A DNA stretch of 5,060 nucleotides, from contig JBJTQN010000134.1 of assembly GCA_046075665.1 (NCBI GenBank), forward strand, positions 1 through 5,060, written 5' to 3'. Position 1 is the stretch's first letter. Every line of letters begins with the position of its first letter. This document shows, piece by piece, positions 1 to 5,060 of the stretch. Origin of the DNA: CAIRTT01 sp046075665. Lineage in GTDB: Bacteria; Armatimonadota; Armatimonadia; Armatimonadales; Armatimonadaceae. Below the pieces are notes generated by a model. That model was not told the DNA's origin. It saw only the letters and a program-made list of their open reading frames with translations, and ran no database searches. The position numbers and the translations under genes are program-made.

Positions 1-537
1 ATTCTAAATGACTCAGATGCGCGTATGCGTAAGTCAATTGAATCTGCACAGGCTGATTTCAATACACTTCGCGCAGGTCGTGCCAGCCCTGCGATGCTTG
101 ATGGACTTCGTGTTGACTACTTCGGCCAGCCAATGCCGGTAAACCAGCTAGGAACGATTGTCTCGCCTGAACCAAGAGTGCTCTTAATCACTCCATGGGA
201 TTCCAGCGCGCTTCCACTGATTGAAAAGGCCATCATAAATTCCAGCCTAGGGCTGAATCCTAACAATGATGGATCAACGATCCGCTTGAACATCCCGGCG
301 CTCACACAGGAACGCCGTAAAGACTTCGTTAAACAACTTAGTCAAAAGACCGAGGCAGCTCGTGTGGCGTTGCGCAATATCCGCCGCGACGGTATCGATG
401 CTGCCAAGAAGGACGATGAGCTTACCGAGGACGATGTAAAGCGCGTAGAGAAGGACATCCAGAAAATTCTGGACAAGTTTATGGGCGAGTTGGATACGCT
501 AGCGAAGTCCAAAGAGCAGGAACTTCTCGAAGACTAG
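1..537 (+). CDS. frr: Ribosome recycling factor (RRF), 5' end truncated by window edge
   Basis: RRF acts with EF-G to split the post-termination ribosome complex so that subunits, tRNA and mRNA can be reused; it is cytosolic and normally essential. The reading frame is open from base 1 (ILNDSDARMRKSIE...). The ATG at 25 falls inside the conserved first helix, so it is not the start. RRFs are about 185 residues, 178 codons are visible, and roughly 5-10 residues are probably missing. Family signatures seen are RAGRASPAMLD near the start, NNDGSTIRLNIPALTQERRK in the middle, the basic ALRNIRRDGID segment of the three-helix tRNA-like domain, and the C-terminal helix ending KSKEQELLED. In many bacteria frr follows pyrH, which would lie to the left, but this is not visible. 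It is convergent with crtI and ends before a strong terminator. The protein looks intact and ordinary. Confidence 0.97.
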   Translation: MLNDSDARMRKSIESAQADFNTLRAGRASPAMLDGLRVDYFGQPMPVNQLGTIVSPEPRVLLITPWDSSALPLIEKAIINSSLGLNPNNDGSTIRLNIPALTQERRKDFVKQLSQKTEAARVALRNIRRDGIDAAKKDDELTEDDVKRVEKDIQKILDKFMGELDTLAKSKEQELLED

Positions 538-561
538 CCAACTTCCCTGTTTATACGCATG

Positions 562-603
562 AAATCCCCGATCAACATTTCGTTGATGCGGGGATTTATT
601 TTT
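562..603 (+). terminator. Rho-independent terminator of frr
   Basis: The arms AAATCCCCGATCAAC (562-576) and GTTGATGCGGGGATTT (582-597) form a stem of about 15 pairs with one bulged G (588) and a 5-base ATTTC loop. A run of five T (599-603) follows, giving a classic plus-strand intrinsic terminator 24 bases after the frr stop. On the minus strand no T run follows the hairpin, so it should terminate crtI transcripts only weakly. It sits three bases from the end of crtI. Confidence 0.93.
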
Positions 604-606
604 GCG

Positions 607-2133
607 TCATATCCGGGGTAACCGCTGTAAGAGGCCAGCCCCACCAGTTCGAAACAGACGCTTTACAAGCATTTCTGCTGACAGCAAGCACATCGGCATA
701 CCAATTCCCGGGTTAGTACCGGCTCCTACAAAGTACAGGTTACTAACCTTACGGCTTCGTGCTGGCGGTCGCATAAAACTAGATTGACTCAACGTATGTG
801 CCTGTCCACCCAGCGCATTGCCAAGCCAGGCACAGTAATCATTGGTAAAGTCCTCACCACAAAAAAAGCGCTGGACAACGACACGACCCTTGATTCCGTC
901 GATGCCAAACTTGGTTTCTAACAGATCAAACAACCGTGCTGTACATTCGGCCTTTCTCTCAGTTGTCCACTCAAGTCCGGTGGGACAAGGCATCAGGATG
1001 AAGAGGTTTGTATGTCCTGAGGGAGCGACGGTGGAATCGGATTTGCTTGGACAGGAGATGTATATGCTGGGATCCGTAGGAAGGGATGTGCCATTAAACA
1101 GCTCTGAAAAGCTCAGGTCCCAGTCGGTGGGGAAGAGCAATGTATGATGTTCCAGCTTGGGGGCATCGCCAGTGATTCCCAGGTATAGAATCGCCGCACT
1201 GGGAGCTGGTCGCTTGTTTTTCCAGTAATTCTCATCCAGGCTCTGCGAGTTCTTTGGCAATAACATCGTTTCGACATGATGGTAATCAGCATTGGCCACA
1301 ATGACATCGGCTTCTAGAACACTGCCGTCAGCCAAGGCTACCGACTTTGCGGTTCGACCATCAACATTGACAGATTGGACATGGGCGCCTGTTGTAATTC
1401 TGCCTCCGGCTATGGTGATGATAGTTGTCATCGCCGTTACTATCGCTCCAATACCACCATCCGGGTAGTGAACCCCCATGGCGAAGTCTACATAGTTCAT
1501 CGCCGAAAAGACACCTGGTGTCTCCTTTGGTGCATTTCCAAGAAAGAGGGTTTGGTAGGCTAAAAAGCGCCTAACAGTGTCATTCTTGAACCATTTTGAT
1601 AAGTGCTTTTCCATAGAAAGCAGTACAGGCAAACCCCAACCATCCCGCATCGTGGCAAGCGTCATGTAGTGAAAGAAGGTGTCTGCGTTCCGTGCAATAA
1701 ACGACCTCAAACTACGATCATAGTGACTCTTACTCGTCCTGATATAAGCATCCAGACTTTTACTGCTGCCTGCATCAAACTGATCCAATGTTGCCCCATC
1801 ACGAACTGTGTCCGAATACATGTCGACTGGGGAGTCTCTCCCGGGAAGGTAGACACGATATGAAGGTGAGAGACGCTTGGTTGGAAGAACATCATTGATG
1901 TCCCTCCCACAAAGGTGAAAGAAGTGCGCAAACACATCTGGCATCAGATACCAGGACGGCCCCATATCAAAGCGGAATCCAGCTTCGCTCCAAATCCTGG
2001 CTCGTCCACCGACAGTTGCGTTACGCTCCAGCAAGTGTACAGATAGACCACAACTTGACAACAGGGCCGCCGCAGCGAGACCACCAAATCCACCACCAAT
2101 GACGACAACCTTGGATGATTTGGTGAGTTTCAC
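607..2133 (-). CDS. crtI: Phytoene desaturase (CrtI-type, FAD-dependent)
   Basis: This is a FAD-dependent carotenoid desaturase that introduces conjugated double bases-of-chain unsaturation into phytoene, giving lycopene or a shorter-desaturated product, and is probably membrane-associated. Its 508 residues match the usual length of about 490-510. The N-terminus carries a Rossmann dinucleotide fold: VVVIGGGFGGLAAAALL (about 9-25), an acidic ribose-binding residue in LLERN (34-38), then GGRAR (43-47) and the family-typical GPSWYLMPDVF (58-68). The C-terminal CrtI signature is YFVGAGTNPGIGMPM (467-481) followed by CLLSAEMLVKRL. The start is GTG at 2133; it overlaps the crtB stop by one base (TAGTG) and has no clear Shine-Dalgarno, so translation is probably coupled to crtB. 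The number of desaturation steps, and C40 versus C30 substrate (CrtN-like), cannot be fixed from sequence alone. The crtB partner favours phytoene. Confidence 0.93.
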   Translation of the reverse strand: MKLTKSSKVVVIGGGFGGLAAAALLSSCGLSVHLLERNATVGGRARIWSEAGFRFDMGPSWYLMPDVFAHFFHLCGRDINDVLPTKRLSPSYRVYLPGRDSPVDMYSDTVRDGATLDQFDAGSSKSLDAYIRTSKSHYDRSLRSFIARNADTFFHYMTLATMRDGWGLPVLLSMEKHLSKWFKNDTVRRFLAYQTLFLGNAPKETPGVFSAMNYVDFAMGVHYPDGGIGAIVTAMTTIITIAGGRITTGAHVQSVNVDGRTAKSVALADGSVLEADVIVANADYHHVETMLLPKNSQSLDENYWKNKRPAPSAAILYLGITGDAPKLEHHTLLFPTDWDLSFSELFNGTSLPTDPSIYISCPSKSDSTVAPSGHTNLFILMPCPTGLEWTTERKAECTARLFDLLETKFGIDGIKGRVVVQRFFCGEDFTNDYCAWLGNALGGQAHTLSQSSFMRPPARSRKVSNLYFVGAGTNPGIGMPMCLLSAEMLVKRLFRTGGAGLLQRLPRI

Positions 2134-3035
2134 TAGTGACTTAGCGCCAATCTACGTCGACCAAAAATCATTAGTTTATGCGCGGTAGATGTTTGTACAC
2201 GCCCTTTGAACACGTTGTAGTCAGCAGCTTCAATGCGGTCCAGGATTGCCTCGTAAATATCAGCAGCAAGAGCAACCCCAAACTGACAGCCTGGAGAAAG
2301 ATATCGAATGCCTGATCGACCATCTTGATACAGGGCGCGTGTAATAGAAACTAACTCACGCATTGCTGCCCGCCAATGCTCATCTGAAATCTGATGAACA
2401 ATGGCATCATGGGATGAACCAAAACGGTGCAATATTTCGGATGGGATATAAATACGACCCCGTTGGTCATAATCTGCTTGCACATCGCGCAGGAAGTTCG
2501 TCATTTGGAATGCTTCGCCCAAGGCACGCGATGTCGGGATCGCATCAGGATGCGTTGCACCACATATTAGCGCCATCATTTCACCGACAACACTAGCACT
2601 CCCATGCATGTACGCAGAGAGTGAGGAATATGAATGATAGCGCTTGACACGCGTATCGCTCAGCATTGCCACAAAAAAGTCGTCTACAAGGGAGCGGGGC
2701 ATGTTATACCGGCGCATAACATTACGCATCATGCGAAAGGCGGGATGGCAGTCATAACTCTCAGATTCGTATGCCAGATGCCAGTTTCGAATCCATTCCT
2801 GTAAGGCAGAAGTTGCTTGATCATCATTGAGGTTCTGCTCATCAACAATGTCATCTGGTAATCGAACAAATGCGTAGATTGCGTACGTAGCATCGCGAAC
2901 ATCTTTTGGAAAGAACCGTATACCGGCGCTAAAGCTCTTTGCATGCTTGTGCGTGAGTGCTTTGGCATACCGCAAGTCTTCATCCCAGTTACTATAGGAT
3001 TCTTGTCCGTGGATCAATGAAAGAGAAGGTGCCAC
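2133..3035 (-). CDS. crtB: Phytoene synthase (squalene/phytoene synthase family)
   Basis: Head-to-head prenyl transferase: it joins two geranylgeranyl diphosphates to phytoene through a presqualene-type intermediate, using Mg2+. Both aspartate-rich motifs are present: DDIVD within YAFVRLPDDIVDE and DVQAD within NFLRDVQADYDQRGRIYIP. Also seen is the substrate-pocket start AKSFSAGIRFFP. The frame is open from a GTG at 3092 (319 codons), but that codon lies 10 bases after a terminator T run and lacks a well-spaced Shine-Dalgarno. I prefer the in-frame GTG at 3035 (300 residues), which has GGAG six bases upstream and leaves all conserved blocks intact. The residues between the two starts do not resemble the family. 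The gene overlaps crtI by one base, forming a crtBI pair. A C30 synthase (CrtM-like) is a less likely alternative. Function is confident; the start is moderately so. Confidence 0.92.
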   Translation of the reverse strand: MAPSLSLIHGQESYSNWDEDLRYAKALTHKHAKSFSAGIRFFPKDVRDATYAIYAFVRLPDDIVDEQNLNDDQATSALQEWIRNWHLAYESESYDCHPAFRMMRNVMRRYNMPRSLVDDFFVAMLSDTRVKRYHSYSSLSAYMHGSASVVGEMMALICGATHPDAIPTSRALGEAFQMTNFLRDVQADYDQRGRIYIPSEILHRFGSSHDAIVHQISDEHWRAAMRELVSITRALYQDGRSGIRYLSPGCQFGVALAADIYEAILDRIEAADYNVFKGRVQTSTAHKLMIFGRRRLALSH

Positions 3036-3041
3036 ATTTTG

Positions 3042-3045
3042 CTCC
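3042..3045 (-). promoter_or_regulatory. Shine-Dalgarno that decides the crtB start
   Basis: The minus strand reads GGAGCAAAATGTG. GGAG (3045-3042) is followed by six bases and then GTG (3035-3033) in the CrtB frame. The same stretch holds an overlapping ATG (3037-3035) in another frame, which would encode only seven codons before a stop. Spacing favours the GTG. This is the best ribosome-binding signal near the 5' end of crtB. Confidence 0.6.
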
Positions 3046-3101
3046 GATGCTTTATACGACGAATAACACGCATAGAAGAGGTCTGGTTCCACAAAGTTAA
3101 C

Positions 3102-3135
3102 AAAAAACGCCTCCTTGGCGATGCCAAGGAGGCGT
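3102..3135 (-). terminator. Rho-independent terminator between the Fe-S gene and crtB
   Basis: A perfect 13-pair stem (ACGCCTCCTTGGC with GCCAAGGAGGCGT, 3107-3119 and 3123-3135) has a three-base loop. On the minus strand it is followed by TTTTTT, whose first T is the last base of the stem (3107-3102). It lies about 24 bases after the Fe-S gene stop and is a textbook intrinsic terminator for that gene. Its downstream arm contains AAGGAGG, a full Shine-Dalgarno sequence that would be buried in the hairpin. Because crtB begins just after it, the element could also act as an attenuator of crtBI if read-through occurs; that is inference. Confidence 0.93.
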
Positions 3136-3158
3136 CTAGATTTCTAACCGATACCTGT

Positions 3159-3593
3159 TTAACCCTTGCTCGGGCAGCTCCCGCAACCACCGGTAATCGT
3201 TCGCCCTTCGGTATCATCTTCAACTGAGAACGATGAACCACATCCACAGGACTTTACTGCGTTTGGATTGTCAACTTTGAAACCACCGCCCATAGCTGTG
3301 GTCACATAATCGACAACGGCACCTTTCAGATACTTGATATCCATAGGAGCAAGAATGACTTCAACACCGCTGGTGGAAAAGACTTCATCACCCTCATCGA
3401 TGCTCTCATCGAGGGCCAGACCATACTGGAGGCCGCTGCATCCACCGCCTGCAACATACACGCGCAAGCGAACTCCATCCGGATTGCCCTGCTGTTCAAG
3501 GATATCCATAACTTCCTGTGCCGCACGCTCTGTCAAAGAGAGTGGGCAGGAGCTGTCCATTACTTCCGTCGATACTTCCAGTGCGATAGACAT
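3159..3593 (-). CDS. A-type iron-sulfur cluster carrier (IscA/ErpA/HesB family)
   Basis: A-type proteins carry or insert Fe-S clusters into target enzymes in the cytosol. The 144-residue product has the three invariant cysteines of the family: Cys52 in VAGGGCSGLQYGL, and Cys116 and Cys118 in NAVKSCGCGSSF. MGGGFKVDNPNA precedes the last pair. The start chosen is ATG at 3593, with AAGGGAA seven bases upstream. The frame also opens from GTG at 3635, but that codon lies in a hairpin loop near the probable 5' end of the mRNA. The protein is longer than the usual 105-120 residues, with an N-terminal extension of about 16 residues carrying a cysteine and a C-terminal tail ending GGCGSCPSKG, which adds a CxxC (Cys137, Cys140). 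ErpA is the closest impression, but IscA, SufA and ErpA cannot be separated by eye, and no isc or suf partner is visible. It has its own promoter and terminator. Confidence 0.93.
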   Translation of the reverse strand: MSIALEVSTEVMDSSCPLSLTERAAQEVMDILEQQGNPDGVRLRVYVAGGGCSGLQYGLALDESIDEGDEVFSTSGVEVILAPMDIKYLKGAVVDYVTTAMGGGFKVDNPNAVKSCGCGSSFSVEDDTEGRTITGGCGSCPSKG

Positions 3594-3600
3594 ACAATCA

Positions 3601-3607
3601 TTCCCTT
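3601..3607 (-). promoter_or_regulatory. Ribosome binding site for the Fe-S carrier gene
   Basis: The minus strand reads AAGGGAA, then seven bases, then ATG at 3593-3591. The spacing is good and selects this ATG over the upstream in-frame GTG at 3635, which lacks a comparable signal. Confidence 0.6.
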
Positions 3608-3622
3608 GATTAACATATGGAA

Positions 3623-3642
3623 TACTGCCGCTCACGGCAGTA
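3623..3642 (-). promoter_or_regulatory. Stem-loop in the 5' leader of the Fe-S carrier mRNA
   Basis: The minus strand reads TACTGCCG, loop TGAG, CGGCAGTA: eight perfect pairs closing a four-base loop. No T run follows, so it is not an intrinsic terminator. If transcription starts about seven bases after the TATAAT box, the stem begins within a few bases of the mRNA 5' end. A 5'-terminal hairpin in that position could protect the transcript from decay or serve as a protein target. The structure is seen directly; the role is inferred. Confidence 0.55.
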
Positions 3643-3651
3643 ATGCATAGG

Positions 3652-3680
3652 ATTATACCGAATCACCGACTCGGTTGTTC
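3652..3680 (-). promoter_or_regulatory. Likely sigma-70-type promoter of the Fe-S carrier gene
   Basis: The minus strand carries a consensus -10 box, TATAAT (3657-3652), 58 bases upstream of the chosen ATG. The -35 region at 17-base spacing (3680-3675, GAACAA) is a poor match to TTGACA, which suggests activator dependence or a weak promoter. No terminator follows nadE, so some transcription may also read in from nadE. Confidence 0.5.
3657..3675 (-). promoter_or_regulatory. Inverted repeat between -35 and -10: candidate operator
   Basis: The minus strand reads ACCGAGTC, GGT, GATTCGGT: eight pairs counting one G-T, with a three-base centre. A second, nested palindrome, ACCGAGTCGGT, covers 3665-3675. 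The repeat fills the spacer and touches the TATAAT box, a position where a bound repressor or MerR-like activator would act. It does not resemble the E. coli IscR site as I know it. The regulator is unknown. Confidence 0.35.
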
Positions 3681-3717
3681 CGTAATTATGCAAATATCCT
3701 ACCGAACTGCCGGTCGA

Positions 3718-5060
3718 TTAAGTAGTGGCTGAAAAATCCACATAGGCATTCCTGAGACTTTCCAACCAGAGCTCACAATTTGCATCACTTGGCATACGCC
3801 AATCGCCCCGGGGAGACAAACTACCACCGCTTCCAACCTTCGGGCCATTAGGGATACAGGTCCGCTTAAATTGGTTTTGGAAGAACCGCCTAATAAACAG
3901 CTCGAGCCAGCGCATCAGTTCTTCAGGGCTATACATTTCACCCCACGCCTGAATCAGGAGATAATAGACCTTTGCTGGGGAGAATCCAAACCGCGTGATG
4001 TAAAACAGTGTGAAGTCCTGGAGCGCATACGGACCGACCTTTGCTTCCGTACGCTGTGATGGTGCAGCGTCATCATCATCGCCCGGAACCAATTCCGGTG
4101 ATATCTCCGTCTCGACGATGTCCAGCAGGACTCGACTCAGCTCAGGAATACTGCGCTCGGCATCAGCAAGCCAGCGAATGAGGTACTGAATTAGAGTCTT
4201 GGGGACACTACAATTCACGGAATAATGACTCATGTGATCACCTACACCGTACGTACACCATCCGAGCGCCAACTCAGATAAGTCACCAGTCCCAATAACG
4301 ATGCCACCAATATGGTTTGCTAACCTAAAGAGGTGATTGGTACGTTCTCCAGCTTGGACATTCTCAAATGTCACATCATGGACCGGTTCGCCATTGACAA
4401 ATGGATGACCTATATCCTTGAGCAATTGTGTACAACTGGGTCGAATATCGATCGTTGATGCATCCATGCCGAGCAGAGACATCAGGGAATTAGCTTGCGC
4501 AAGCGTTCGAGCCGATGTGGCAAATCCGGGCATGGTCACAGCACTGATTTGGTCACGTCGCCAGCCAAGCGCATCTGCAGCACGGCAACACACCAGTGCG
4601 GCATGCGTCGAATCAAGTCCCCCTGAAATACCAATTACCATTCGCTTGACGCCGGATGATCGCAAGCGTTGGACGAGTCCAGCTACCTGAATCTGGTAGA
4701 CTTCCTCACAACGCTGGTCACGCTGCTGATGGTCTGTCGGGACATAGGGAAACTGTGGGATGTGGCGTTTTAGCGGGAGGTTGTTTCCAGATAACCGAGT
4801 GCCCACAAGAATCACCCGTCCGGTGGTAGCTCCATCAAAGGTATGAAACTTCAAGCGGTCGTGCTGTAGTCGGTCGACATCAACATCGGCAATTGTCAAT
4901 GCCGGTGACGTGTCAAGCCAAGTTTGATGTTCAGCGAGTAATGTTCCATTCTCAGAGATGATGCAATGGCCATCCCAGGCAACATCATTCGATGACTCTC
5001 CCGTACCGCCAGATGCATAGGCATAGGCGCAAATAAGGCGGGCAGAGTGGCTGTTTACAA
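3718..5060 (-). CDS. nadE: Glutamine-dependent NAD+ synthetase, C-terminal two thirds (5' end off the window)
   Basis: This enzyme makes NAD+ from deamido-NAD+, ATP and glutamine, the last step of NAD biosynthesis, in the cytosol. The frame is open to the right edge (446 residues visible), so the in-frame TTG at 4899 is not a start. The visible N-terminal part is the end of the nitrilase-like glutaminase domain: ASGGTGESSNDVAWDG and ISENGTLLAE. Its catalytic Glu, Lys and Cys lie outside. The synthetase domain then shows the pyrophosphate-binding P-loop SGGLDST (4606-4626), MPGFATS (from about 4536), NVQAGERTNHLFRLAN, GTGDLSELALGW (4258-4293) and the C-terminal FKRTCIPNGPKVG and SPRGDWRMPSDA blocks. 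The order and spacing match the long, roughly 650-680 residue class typified by Mycobacterium tuberculosis NadE. An acidic GDDDDAAPSQR stretch sits in a family-variable loop. The gene ends 124 bases before the Fe-S carrier ATG, without a clear terminator. Confidence 0.96.
   Translation of the reverse strand, partial: VNSHSARLICAYAYASGGTGESSNDVAWDGHCIISENGTLLAEHQTWLDTSPALTIADVDVDRLQHDRLKFHTFDGATTGRVILVGTRLSGNNLPLKRHIPQFPYVPTDHQQRDQRCEEVYQIQVAGLVQRLRSSGVKRMVIGISGGLDSTHAALVCCRAADALGWRRDQISAVTMPGFATSARTLAQANSLMSLLGMDASTIDIRPSCTQLLKDIGHPFVNGEPVHDVTFENVQAGERTNHLFRLANHIGGIVIGTGDLSELALGWCTYGVGDHMSHYSVNCSVPKTLIQYLIRWLADAERSIPELSRVLLDIVETEISPELVPGDDDDAAPSQRTEAKVGPYALQDFTLFYITRFGFSPAKVYYLLIQAWGEMYSPEELMRWLELFIRRFFQNQFKRTCIPNGPKVGSGGSLSPRGDWRMPSDANCELWLESLRNAYVDFSATT

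Noticed and set aside
25..27. ATG at 25 as the frr start
   Set aside because: The frame is open upstream, and the preceding codons fit the conserved RRF N-terminal helix. It is an internal methionine.
842..1147. Plus-strand 101-codon frame and other plus-strand frames within crtI, crtB and nadE
   Set aside because: They lie wholly antisense to well-supported genes, and their products are of low complexity or arginine/serine-rich with no recognisable domain.
3051..3056. Minus-strand TATAAA as a crtB -10 box
   Set aside because: Transcription would start at about 3045, leaving the Shine-Dalgarno at the extreme 5' end, and there is no -35 match at 16-18 bases.
3623..3642. Stem-loop as a terminator of nadE
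   Set aside because: No T run follows it on either strand, and it lies downstream of the TATAAT promoter of the next gene.
4897..4899. TTG at 4899 as the start of a 393-residue NAD synthetase (ammonia-dependent short form)
   Set aside because: Translation to the right edge continues with clear glutaminase-domain motifs (AWDG, ENGTLLAE), so the gene is the long glutamine-dependent form cut by the window.
3718..4899. Acidic GDDDDAAPSQR stretch in NadE as a novel insertion
   Set aside because: It falls in a loop that is variable in length and acidic in the family, and the flanking motifs are intact.
1..5060. Novel defence system, mobile element, CRISPR array or structured RNA
   Set aside because: All but about 260 bases are covered by recognised genes. 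The gaps hold only terminators, promoter elements and short hairpins, with no tandem repeats or transposase remnants.

Overview
The window is ordinary chromosomal housekeeping DNA from a bacterium, carrying a small carotenoid cassette. I found no mobile element, CRISPR array, tRNA or rRNA. Base composition looks balanced (roughly half G+C by eye). The RRF, A-type Fe-S protein, long glutamine-dependent NAD synthetase and CrtB/CrtI look bacterial. They do not point to one phylum. A terrabacterial lineage (for example Armatimonadota, Chloroflexota, Actinomycetota or Bacillota-like) is a weak impression, not a result.

Layout. Positions 1-537 (+) hold almost all of the ribosome recycling factor gene frr, whose true start lies off the left edge. 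A strong intrinsic terminator (562-603) follows, only 3 bases from the end of the convergent gene. From there to the right edge every gene is on the minus strand. In transcription order they are nadE (3718 to beyond 5060, 5' end missing), an ErpA/IscA-like Fe-S protein gene (3159-3593), a Rho-independent terminator hairpin (3102-3135), crtB phytoene synthase (2133-3035, with an alternative start at 3092) and crtI phytoene desaturase (607-2133). crtB and crtI share one base (TAGTG), so they are translationally coupled.

How the genes work together. CrtB would condense two C20 prenyl diphosphates to phytoene, and CrtI would desaturate it towards lycopene or a similar coloured polyene. No GGPP synthase, cyclase or rhodopsin gene is in view. 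The Fe-S protein gene has its own likely promoter (TATAAT at 3652-3657), an inverted repeat over that promoter and a 5'-end stem-loop. Its terminator sits immediately before crtB. I see no convincing crtB promoter, so crtBI may depend on terminator read-through from the Fe-S gene. This unusual junction is the most interesting regulatory feature of the window.

No undescribed multi-gene system is evident. The points worth a second look are the terminator/crtB junction with its nested start signals, the promoter dyad and 5' hairpin of the Fe-S gene, and the extra C-terminal CxxC of that protein.
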